A stretch of DNA of 64,000 bases. It comes from Romanomermis culicivorax (lineage: Eukaryota > Nematoda > Enoplea > Mermithida > Mermithidae). Made by a program: the position numbers and the translations under genes. The notes under the pieces were generated by a model. The model was not told the DNA's origin. It saw only the letters and a list, made by a program, of their open reading frames with translations, and did not search any database. Below are positions 12,150 through 22,420 of the stretch, piece by piece (position 1 is the stretch's first letter; each line of letters begins with the position of its first letter). The stretch spans positions 186,001 to 250,000 of the forward strand of contig CAWUHX010000033.1 in the NCBI GenBank assembly GCA_963922205.1. The letters run 5' to 3'.

Positions 12150-13740
12150 AGATTTAACAACTGTTCTATCCAAGTGCAAAAAAGCAAAGAGTAATATATT
12201 TTCAACTTTCCTATTGAAACATCAAAGTTACAGGTTAACGAGGTATTTTAACATTGAACAAAACTTGTGACTTTTTTCATGTAACAAAATTAATATTGCA
12301 CAATAATGGCAAAATACTATATTTCAAATTCCATCTGATCTTATGCATTTTTAATATTTTCCCAAATATTTAAAGGAATATTTTATTTAAATATTAAAAT
12401 TTCTTTAAATATTAAAATTTCTAGACTACGATTAATATGATCAATAAAATGCTAAGATAATGGTACGATGTTCCAAAAGTCGACACCAGTTCAGAACATG
12501 AGTTTAACGAAACCCTCATTGGTGGATAGAAAGGGCGGATATGACAACGAAGACCTAATGACTGTTCTATCCTTTTACACTTTTGGCATTGTTGGTATGA
12601 ATTGAAAATCTAGAATCTGTTCATCAACTAGCCTCTTCATTTGTATAATCCTGTCAGGTGGCAAACTACTAGAATACTTGATAAAAGTACAGCATTTTTC
12701 GAACATACCTATTCATGATATATATGAATATCGTGAAAATATAGGAACCAACCGACACACAAATAGGAAATTGCTGGGTAAATATGAATGGTTAGTTGCA
12801 ATAAGACCAGTTTATGATTGCTCAAATAGACATAGAGTAAAAAATATATTTTCATTTCATTCATCTGTCCTTTAACCATTTAGGCTACATTTTTGAATAA
12901 AACATGCATTTATTCTGATCCCGTAGATATGATGTTTCAACAGTTTCCTCATGTTTATATACATGTGGCTGATATGGCCTCCTTAGGATTTGAACAAACC
13001 GGGAACAAGATATAAACGATTTAGCATCTGTTCTATCACTTTATCGATTATGGCAATAACCATAATGTGACTTTGCAGTTGTTTAATCCTTTTACAGTTT
13101 CGGCTAAACTTTTTAATGTGTCTTCCCACAGATATGATGTTACAACGGATTTCTCATGTTTATATACATGTGGCCTATATGACCTCATTAGGATTTGAAA
13201 AAAAACAAAAAAGGATTATAATATCAATGCTTTAAAGACTGTTCTATCAGTTTGTCGATTACAGAAACATTGAAAACATTTATCTGACCTGGTGGTTGTT
13301 CAATCCTTTTGCAGTTTAGGTTGAATTTTTTAACAGACATGATTTTATTCTGTGTTAACCCGTACATATGATGTTTCAACACTTCTCTCCTATTTATATA
13401 CATGTGAGAGATATACAATCATTAGGATTTGAATAGACCAAACAGGAATATAAAATCAATAACTTAATGACTGTTCTATCAACTATATCGATGTCATCAT
13501 TGATTATATAGACTCTACCTTGTGGTTGTTCATTCCTTCTACAGCTTTGACTAACTTTTTTATATACCTGCATTTATTCTATGTTATCCTGTAGATATGA
13601 TGGTTCAATGCTTTCCTCATGTTTATATTCATGTGAGACTCATTAGGATTTGAAGAAACCAAACAGGAATTGAACATCAAATGACTGTGCCAGATCTGTT
13701 CAACATTATGTCAATGACTAAGCAACTGTTGTATCTATTC
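12150..13740. repeat. degenerate tandem repeat, unit about 207-233 bp
   Basis: A recurring block contains CTGTTCTATC, then a TTTAATCCTTT-type word, then GATATGATGTT, TCATGTTTATATACATGTG and CATTAGGATTTGAA. The GATATGATG(T/G)TT word falls at about 12926, 13133, 13366 and 13594. CTGTTCTATC falls near 12162, 12566, 13029, 13237 and 13471. At least four diverged units; no coding. Confidence 0.6.
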
Positions 13741-13859
13741 TAATCGATCTAAATTCAATTCAACCTCACAGTTGTTCAGAGTTTTGACTAACTTTTTCGT
13801 TATTCCAAGTGGTAGGCTTTGAATGATGAAAAAGGCTTCCAATAATAAAAAAAATACAA

Positions 13860-14200
13860 CTTTTGATATCCACATATCCACATAACATATCTGCCGATTA
13901 GATGTTGTACGGATGGCAGATATGTGTCCACACTCCAATGCGGAATCTACTGATTAGACATGCATATCCACCAAAAAAGTTGACAACTTCGACAACACAT
14001 TTGAAATTTCTGAACAAAGTATCCACAATCCGCAAAACATATCCGCCTTTTAGACATGGAAAAAGGGGATTCCGCATCTGCCGATTAGACATAAATATTG
14101 GCAAAAAAAGAGCTGATATATATCCACTGACAATATCTGCATCCACCGATTAGATTATATCCACCATCTGCTTCCGCATGTGGATTCCACTGATTAGTGA
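13860..14200. repeat. repetitive segment built on CCGATTAGA words
   Basis: Words of the type ATCTGCCGATTAGA recur four or more times, some in inverted orientation. An ACATATCTGCC ... GGCAGATATGT hairpin lies near 13886-13925. This looks like a small non-autonomous element related to the hairpin at 7305-7348. Confidence 0.4.
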
Positions 14201-15216
14201 TACCCTGTCTCGATGCTCACATGCTGCCATCCTGCATTTGGCTCTGGACCCGTAGACTTGATGTTTCTCACCCAAGTAATGGCCCCAGACCTGAATTTTA
14301 CAATGGGCACATCTGTGCTTGCTCAAGCGATGCGGGGATGTGTAGTCTGTGGTAGAGCTGTGAAAGCACCCAGTGTGAGATCCCTTGCACTGCAGTGATG
14401 AGTAAAAATAGCATGACTGGGAACTTAATTTTTGATTCAAGGAAAATTGAAGGTAATTAATCACAACAAAATAAAACACAAACGAAGCGCATTACAGTAA
14501 GACGTTACAGTAAAAGTGATATTTTCACATGTATCTTTAGATCCTTATAGTCTTTCAGACAAACATCAAAACCTCAGCACACAAAAAATGCTCATATTGC
14601 CAATACACAGAAAATGGATACTTTTCCGTCTCTTGCTACTGCAGCAGTTGGGCAAAAAATCGACATAAGAGATTTCACCATACCATGTGTAGGTTTATTG
14701 TCTGTCTGCTGATTTTTATGGATTATTTCGCTCCTGAGACTCATTTGAAAGTAAATTAACTTTAAATTTCTGTGGATTCACCCTATTCTACAGCTATGTA
14801 GGTGCCATGATAGATTATTTGCAGTTTGAGCTTGTTGTTGCAATTCCATTTTTTCATAATTGGTCAGTCTATTTCTTTATTGTTCAGACTATGACACTTG
14901 TATGGAAGAATTTTTGTAACTTTGACCCACTCATTCTTCTGCCTTGGGGCTAAATCACAGGATGTGATGAAGGTCGAGTGAGTAAATTTATTGTCTGTTT
15001 CACCAGAAAAACTTTTAAAAAGAGTGGAAATCAATTATTGTTTTATATTTTTTTTGATTTTTTGACCATGTCACATAGAACTACAGTTTTGTGAGAATGT
15101 TTAACTTACCTGGACGACTTTTGTGAGCGAAAATTCTACAGTAAAAGCTTCAGTTTAAGAGACAATGTCTGAGAGAATTCAGCTTCTTATACAGAGAGTT
15201 GTGATAGGTAAAAAAT
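14201..15216. other. no gene seen
   Basis: About 1 kb of unique-looking AT-rich sequence between two repeats. The open frames are short, and no RNA gene was recognised. Confidence 0.3.
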
Positions 15217-16231
15217 TAACACAACCCGAAAATCACACATTTGGCGTAACTTGATGCACTAGGAACGAAAATGATATTCATTTTGTCTGAAAAGCAAAAC
15301 TCGCATAGATACAATAGGACAAAAGTTGAAAATTTTCTATTTTTTCGATTTTCGACATACACTTCTTTATACTTTCACAAGTTTAGGTACGTCAGACATC
15401 ATGTTCTGAAAATTTATCAAAAATTAGGTCAATGGATGGGACACAATTTACTGTAGGATTCATTAGTGTAAACTGCTTATTAGGAATACAGTATTGCTTG
15501 AAACATCAAACTTTGAGAGCAAAAATTGTCATTTTTTCATAAAAATCACCATATATACTGCTAAAGCTCAGAAGGACCAAAGGATTCCCTACACAAAAAA
15601 ATTACGGAAATTCATGTGCTGCTAGAGGGTCGCACAACCAGAAGTTTGAGCACTACCATATAATTGTATTTTCTGGAAGTTTCAACATCCACTGTGGAAC
15701 TACTAGAGCTTGATAAATTTTAAAAATAAGACAGTAATACAAGTTTCATGTGATAAATTATAATATAGTTCCCAAACTCATAAAAAATAAAATTTGGGGG
15801 GCTACAGTATCCCGAAATTTGGAATTTTAGCATTTTTTAGCATTTTTCTGTCTATTTACGTCACTTGAGATGTATCGACCTAGGCATTTAGCGATTTTAT
15901 TATTGACCATGTATTGGATGCAGAATGCAATGCCCTATAATGTGGTATGAAAATGTTTTCCAAATCCTGCATTTTACTGTTTTTAACAAGTTTTAAAATG
16001 TCAATAATTAGACGGTATAAATGGTGAAAATGCAGGTTTCTCTCCACAAAAATGACTATATGTAGTGCTAAAGCCAAAAGCACCCAAAATTTCTCTATAC
16101 AGTGGATATATTACATTGTCTTCTAGCTGCATACAAAAAAATTCTAAAAAGTTCGTGTACTGCTAGGGTGTTGAATCTGCAAAAATCTACTACAATTGAT
16201 AAATTTTAATTTTCAATTCTTTATCAACAGA
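15217..16231 (+). repeat. left arm of ~1-kb inverted repeat
   Basis: Pairs with 17422-18464 in reverse complement over essentially its whole length, with small indels. It contains no protein-like frame. Confidence 0.8.
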
Positions 16232-16469
16232 AGGGGCTTCCATGAAAAATTTGGAATTTCTTCTTTGAGAACAAGAAAGAACTCATGCATGTGAAAAATC
16301 ATGTCAATGAACTTCCATGACCTACTTTTTTTCTATGTGAAGACTGACATTTGCACACTTGTGTCCTGTATCAACATTTACAATGTTCACTGGAAGATGT
16401 TTTCTGGACTGGACATCATTTAAAGGAATTCGTCTTACAACATTTGACATTTTGATATTGACCATATCC

Positions 16470-17341
16470 ATGCATCGCATGCTTACCAGATGGGTCCTGG
16501 TGTCTTATTTTCCCTTGAAGAAGTTAGTTCCAAAGATGTCCAGCTTCCAGAAATTTCTGTGAGTTGTTCGCCAAAAGGATAGGCAACTTGCCTCATCTGG
16601 TGATTCAAGCATGTGGCAATTAATGAGTGATGGAAGCAAAGGGAGTACCCCCTCAGCAGAGGATACTGATCAACCAGCAGCATCTTTCAGCTTCAAAGAT
16701 TATATTATGGAGGATGAAAATCATGAGAACAGTCCCTTTGATTGTCGAGAAGAAGGGTGTTTCAAGTCTTTCCTCAAACATGGTAACTTACTCCGGCATC
16801 TACTTATCGGTAATCATCAACTGATACCGCAAAGAGTCCGCTTGAGAGACACTGCTCTGCTATAAATGCATAAAGCAGGAAACTGGAAGCAGCCCTTTTG
16901 ATGCCATTACTTCCAGATCTTCAAGAAGCATTGCAAGCGTCCCAAGCTGCTGATAGGACAAATATTGCATTAGAAGGATGGGCACTCAGGAGTCAAAGAA
17001 GTAAAATGCTCACAGCAAAGCAAAAGCAATTTCTACTGAGCAAATTTGATGGAGGAATCCATCTCAAACAAAAGTTTGATGCTGAAATGATATTCAGGCT
17101 AATGCGCATAAATGGACAGTTTTCCAAGCATGAATTTCTACCAGGCTGACAAATTGCAAGCTTCTGGTCATGGGAAGCATGTTGCCATCACGAAGACCAA
17201 GGAACATACTATGATCCTGCTGAAGCAGACAGTTTGTGTGAAGAAAATGAAGCTGAAGCTATGAATGACCTAGGGCTATATGACCCAAATTCGCACATGC
17301 AAAGTGAATTGTTCCAAACTGATTGCTTTGAAAGCTTGTGA
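16470..17341 (+). pseudogene. decayed C2H2-type gene inside the fold-back element
   Basis: Coding-like plus-strand pieces lie in the centre of the inverted repeat. One frame (about 16611-16863) holds a C2H2-like motif: CREEGCFKSF then H-N-LLRH and a second His about ten residues on. A second frame (about 16898-17338) reads LEGWALRSQRSK, KQKQFLLSKFDGG, MRINGQFSKHEFLPG, a TGA, then QIASFWS, an acidic tail and a TGA. This order (a WAL segment, a Q-x-x-FL-x-x-F-x-x-G segment, an R-M-R segment and QIxSFxS) matches an uncharacterised metazoan multi-copy protein family that I know from invertebrate genomes. Frameshift and stop make it a pseudogene. Function unknown; DNA binding is inferred from the finger only. 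Confidence 0.5.
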
Positions 17342-17421
17342 TGCTTTGTTTTTCTATTTATGTTTAAACTTCCAATAATTCCAACATCTCAAGTGGAACA
17401 TGAAATTTTGAGAAAAGTAAA

Positions 17422-18464
17422 CATCTATTGATCAAGAATTGAAAATTAAAATTTATCGACTGCTGTAGATTATTGCAGATTTAACAGCCCAGCAGTGCAC
17501 GAACTTTGGAAATTTTTTGTACGCAACTAGCAGACATCATAATATATCCAGTGTGTAGGGTGCTTTTGGCTTTAGCAGTACATATAGTCATTTTCGTGGA
17601 GAGAAACCTGCATTTTCACCATTTTTACAGTCTGATTTTTGACATTTTAAAACTTTCTAGAAACAGTTAAATGCACAATTTGGAAAACATTTTCATAGCA
17701 CATTAGAGCATTGTATTGTGCATCAAATACACGGTCAATAATAAAATTACTAAATGCCTGGGCCGATATATCTCAAGTCACGTAAATAGACAGAAAAATG
17801 CTTAAAAATGCCAAAGTTCCAAACTTCGGGATACTGTAGCCCCCCCCCCCAAATTATATTTTTTTATGAGTTTGGGAACTATATTATAATTCATCACATG
17901 AAACTTGTATTACCGTCTCATTTTTAAATTTTATCAAGCTCTAGTAGTTCCACAGTGGAGGTTGAAACTTCTAGAAAATACAATTATAAGGTAGTGCTCA
18001 AACTTCAGGTTGTGCGACCCTCTAGCAGTACATGAATTTCCCTAATTTTTTGTCAGCAGGTAGAAGACATCGTAAGCTATCTATTGTATAGGGAAATTTT
18101 CGGTCCTTCCGAGCTTTAGCAGTATATATGGTGATTTTTGTGAAAAAAATGACAATTTTTGCTCTCAAAATTTGATGTTTCAAACACTACTGTATTTCTA
18201 ATAAGCACTTCACACTATTGAATTCTACAATAAATTGTGGCCCGCCCATTCATTAGCTTAATATTGGGTAAATTTTCAGAACATGATGTCTGACGTACCT
18301 AAACTTGTGAAAGTATAAAGAAGTGTATGTCAAAAATCGAAAAAATCAAAAATTTTCTACTTTCATCTTACTGTAGCTGTGCGAGTTCTGACTTTCAGAC
18401 AAAATGAATCTTTTTCGTTCCTAGCGCATCAAGATACATCAAATATGTGATTTTCAGTTTGTTA
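17422..18464 (-). repeat. right arm of ~1-kb inverted repeat
   Basis: Reverse complement of the left arm 15217-16231. It contains a poly-C run near 17840 where the left arm has a shorter GGGGGG, consistent with slippage after duplication. Confidence 0.8.
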
Positions 18465-19970
18465 GGCAGCTGTGGGGTCAAGAAGATGCAACAGTTCTGA
18501 CCACAGGCTAACAACAACAACAAACTAAAAACTCTCCCAGACATTTCACCAGATACTCGCCAGAACTTTCACCAAACCTCAGGCAGAACACCTTGGCACG
18601 TACCTCAGGAGATCCTACCCAAGTCTCCAAACCTAAACTTATAAGAGCCTTCCCTGCGCTCACAAAACAAAACAACTTACAGGCCCAATTTGTATTGGGT
18701 GACGACTGACGACGCCACAAAATAATAATAAACAAAAATTATTATAAATGGAGCGATGGCGGCGACGCTCCCCAAACATAATCTTTTTAACAACGATAAA
18801 AAGACATAAAAGACGCGAAACCGTGGCAGCATAAATCTATGCAAATTATCATTCTTTTTTCGCCATTTTTTGGCCGCGTCCAACCGCCTGCGCACCGACG
18901 CCGGAAGCTGAACACGTGCACCTGGACCACCTCAACAAGTTAGGGTTGATTTTTTACTTATCACAACAAAGCTGAATCCTCTCAGAAATCGTGTCTTAAA
19001 AGCACTTTTTTTTAAACTGACTAGAGCAGTTCCAGAGCATAGTCGTGAGAGCATCAATTTTCGGAAGGTGGACTTTTTAGTTTCACAGGAGATAGAAAAA
19101 AGTTGGACGCGGGAAAAATGGGAGCAAAATTTATGAAAAATTTGTCGAGATGTAATCCTCGCAGCGACAAAGTAAAATATGAAAAAACAGAAAGCTGTTA
19201 TATGTGGAAAATAACTAAGGAGCGATCGTGGACTATTTTTCATCATTCGCTCTTCTTAATCCACCGTCGTATCATGGAAAGTGGACTGAGCGTGGAACGA
19301 ATAATCTAAACCAAGAGGTAAAATTGGAACAGATTGGTCGATTTTTAGTAGTTTTATGGATGTAGTTTCTCTCCCATCGTTTATCGGGACACAATGTCTG
19401 TAATGCTGAAAACAGTCGACCACAAAAAAATGTGTTGACCAGACCACGACAAATAAGATTCATGCTGCGCACATAGAGGTATGTAACATTTGTACAAATT
19501 TCTGCAACCTTATCAGACCAGAATAAGTTCCTTTCTAAAGCTGAGGCTATTTCACGGTCTAACAAGGAGTAAAAAGTCTAGACGGGTAAATTGAACTCCA
19601 GCACTATTCCGCTCGCTTGCTCCGACTTATGTAATTTCTTCCCCAATGTTATAATTTGAATTTGGGTGTGGAGGGCGAACGTCAATATGTATATGTCATG
19701 GACTAATAAGCAGATCAGCGTGCGATCCGTGCTTTCAGCTGTGTATTTTGCATGTCATCATCAGAGACTTTAAGTCTCAGGATGAAAATTTATGAAAGCT
19801 TAGCTTAGCCCCAGTTTTATTCATACACACAAAACATATGGAGAAAGTTAAGCTATGCATGCTGAACTGCGCCTCACATTATCGGAAAGGTTCCAGGCAA
19901 CAGTTTAACTTTCTCGGTAAGTAAGAATGAGCTAGCTGTACCTTAACGGTTCTGAAACGAATGTGGCAAC
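18465..19970. other. no gene seen
   Basis: About 1.5 kb of AT-rich sequence. There are short frames on both strands but no domain, RNA gene or clear repeat structure. Confidence 0.3.
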
Positions 19971-20257
19971 TATACATGCACGTGGGGGGGGGTTGGGGTG
20001 TTTTGACCCCCAGCAGACTTTAATTGATCCCCAGCAGATTCTTGCTGACCCCCAGCAGATCTGACCACCCCAGCAATCATCCAGAAGATGAAAAAGGAAA
20101 ATGAGCAAGTGAGACGAGAAAGTCATCATAAAAATAAGAATGATGTTGTAGTTGAACAATTTTTCTAAAAAAAGCATACTTGAAGTCCAAAAAAGTAACA
20201 TTAAAACTTTTAAAAGTGCAGTATAGGCAAATAATTTCCCATATCTGACTAACATAA
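19971..20257. repeat. dispersed repeat R, left half (copy A)
   Basis: Starts TATACATGCACGTGGGG and contains four to five CCCCAGCAGA-type words and a GAAAATGAGCAAG segment. It matches the R copy at 57072-57096 plus 58271-58500. It is interrupted at 20258 by the LTR element and resumes at 29858. Confidence 0.6.
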
Positions 20258-21291
20258 TGTCACGATAAGTGAATTTGTAAAGTATGTAAATTAAGCTAAG
20301 CTTAAGGTTACTGTATAATTTCGTCCAAATTAGTTCGTGTAGGAATTGTACAGTAATCCATTATTAAGTTGTTTTTCCATTTTTTACCATTAGGGAAAAT
20401 GTAGGTTAAGTAGCCCATTGTTTGTACATTTTTGACGATAATTTGCCAAAACCATTAGTGCATTTTCGTTTCATTATTTACTCGGCCATCGCAAAATATG
20501 TATGGAAAGGATTACAGTAGGAAAATAAGAGCCCAAAAAACAGAGAACTACTAATCCCTTTTGTCCACTTACCAACTCCCACCCGATGGGTGGACAACTT
20601 CAAGGAACCCGTCATAAACAAGTTCAACCAATCAGGTTCAAACGTTTTCCTCCCATTCCCAATAAACAACTCTAGCGAATGAGATTTCCCTCACCAAAAA
20701 CCCCACCTCTTTTTCCGGATCCTCGAAAAAAAAAGAAAGAACAGTCAGTTCGTTCTTTTGGATTCTCCAAAATCGGCAGCGTCTCACTTTACCGACTACG
20801 TGAGTTCCCTACCTCTTCGTGTGTTGTATTTTTCTTGGACGACGTTCATTCCGTCCAGCAGGTTGTATTTGTTTGAGGACGACGTTCATCCATCCAAGTA
20901 GTTTGTATTTGTTTGAGGACGACGTTCATCCATCCAATTAGTTTGTATTTGTTCGAGGACGACGTTCACCCGTCCAATTAGTTTGTATTTGTTTGAGGAC
21001 GACGTTCATCCGTCCAATTGTATGTGTTTATCGGTGACGTTTATCCGCCAATAATTTATTTTCGAGACAATGCCTATCCCTCCATAGGAATCTCACCTCC
21101 CCGACTCATATTTAGTAGTTCTCAGATTCCTTTTCTCTCAGTTGCTCTTATTCTCCTGCCCGTGTCCCCTGCCTTATCCACATTATTGTAATTTAGCCTG
21201 TTAATGTTCTATTTTAATAAAGGAATATTTTAGAGGGGTTTACATAACCAGGAAAATTACCCTTTACGTAACAAGTGACCCTTACGTAACA
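20258..21291 (+). repeat. 5' LTR, 1,034 bp
   Basis: Begins TGTCACG and ends GTAACA. It is the same length as the 3' LTR, with about nine substitutions and no indel seen. An AATAAA signal lies near 21216. It contains a tandem hairpin array at 20824-21052. Confidence 0.95.
20824..21052 (+). repeat. array of ~40-bp units, each able to form a small hairpin
   Basis: Five to six tandem units of about 40 bp share TTTGTATTTGTTTGAGGACG and ACGTTCATCCGTCC. Each intact unit pairs GGACG with CGTCC around a loop of about ten bases (e.g. 20837-20841 with 20852-20856). The last unit is degenerate. The array lies upstream of the AATAAA and is also present in the 3' LTR near 29390-29618. It could be an RNA packaging, export or translation signal; this is inference. 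Confidence 0.7.
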
Positions 21292-21293
21292 AG

Positions 21294-21306
21294 TGGCGAC
21301 CGTACC
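21294..21306 (+). promoter_or_regulatory. tRNA primer-binding site
   Basis: TGGCGACCGTACC starts two bases after the LTR end; TGG pairs with tRNA CCA. The ACGGTCGCCA complement resembles the 3' acceptor end of animal tRNA-Arg, from memory. The element at 62421 has almost the same PBS. Confidence 0.75.
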
Positions 21307-21313
21307 TATCCGA

Positions 21314-22420
21314 ATGGAAAAAAGTAAGCCCCTAGTTTTTTATTCCCACCCTTCCTGTTGAAAAAGTCCTATCCCATCATTCTAAAAGTTCCATTTACCA
21401 TTCCTCTCCCGTTTTCTCGTTGTTAACAAAATTCTGGCTGAACAAAAGAAAAGTTTGTCAGACCAATTTCGTCAAATTGAAAAGGAAGCAAAAAACCAAG
21501 TTTTGAACACCCGAAAAATGATCCACCCTGACCAGATCGATCAAATCGTTAGACATTCCATTGAACATGTTGTTGACGACAGACTTAGGGGTCTAGAGGA
21601 CCAGCTAAGAGATGTTATTCCTGGTCAAAATGCCCCAAATCGTGAAATAAATACAGTGTTGAATGATATCCGCCTAGCCAATTTCAGGAACAACCCATTC
21701 ATTCCCATCAGATCCCCACCCCTATTTTCCGGTTCTTTTGGTCAAAATTTTTTGGACTGGATAAAAAATTTTGAAACCTTCCTCACCTTTCAAGGCGTCA
21801 AACCTGACGATGAAGAAATAAGGAAAGCCTGTTTCGAGTCCTACCTTTCCGGACCTGCTCTAGCCACCCTGGATGATCTGAGGCTAAGACAGAACCCTCC
21901 CACCACATACGAGCAGTATAAAAACTGTTTCCAACGTTTATACCCCAATAACCGCGATTGTGATATTCATCAACAACTTTTGATGGAAAGAAAACAAAAA
22001 AGTTCAGAACTTGGCACTAAATTCCTTTCAGAACTTAGAAAAATTGCACGGCAAGCTTTCCCAAATTTGTCCTTGGAGGATAGAGAAAACCTGATAAAAC
22101 CCATATTTTTACGAGGCTTAACGCCGGAAATTCGTGAAATTTTGAGATACCGTGAATTCGCAAACTTAGATGAAGCCCATAAGGCTGTCATGTACGTAGA
22201 ATCTCAACGAGCCCGACCTGGTTTCTCATCATCTATTCCCAGAATACCCCCCAATGACATGGTTGCAACAGTTACCCAAAGTAATATTGAACGTTCTTTA
22301 CTTGACCTCACAGATAAAATGTCAAAACTTTTCGACCGAAAAACGACCCCTCCACCAGTTTCCTGCACTTATTGTGGCAAGAGCGGCCACTTGGAAAACG
22401 TGTGCCGCAAGAAACAATGA
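21314..22420 (+). CDS. gag: Gag, with one CCHC knuckle before a TGA
   Basis: The frame is open from 21386 to the TGA at 22418-22420, but its first stretch has no ATG. The only good start is ATG at 21314, in a 10-base leader that ends at a GTAAG donor (21324); splicing to the TTTGTCAG acceptor (exon resumes at 21462) keeps the frame exactly. The protein is then about 320 residues. It has a charged N-terminal half, a retrotransposon Gag core around 21700-22200 (FLDWIKNFETFLTF, LYPNNRDCD, FLSELRKIARQAFP) and the CCHC knuckle CTYCGKSGHLENVC at 22364-22405. A second knuckle lies past the TGA in the same frame, so either the TGA is read through or it is a recent mutation (CGA to TGA). Confidence 0.75.
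21324..21461 (+). other. candidate intron in the 5' leader of the LTR element
   Basis: 138 bp bounded by GTAAGCC and TTTGTCAG. Removing it joins a 10-base AUG-containing leader to the Gag frame in phase. The pyrimidine tract before the acceptor is weak. Not verified by any RNA evidence. Confidence 0.45.

Larger units (their letters stand above)
15217..18464. mobile_element. fold-back element with ~1-kb inverted arms around a decayed gene
   Basis: The left arm 15217-16231 and right arm 17422-18464 are long inverted complements at clearly high identity. Examples are the CTAGGAACGAAAA end, the GACATCATGTTCTGAAAATTT block, and the AAAATGACTATATGTA block. The ~1.19-kb centre carries a decayed zinc-finger-type ORF. 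The total is about 3.25 kb. No clear target-site duplication was seen at the outer ends (TAACA ... TGTTA). Confidence 0.75.

Noticed and set aside
12150-13740. CRISPR-like array
   Set aside because: Units are long, diverged and contiguous, without short identical repeats and unique spacers; the genome is eukaryotic.
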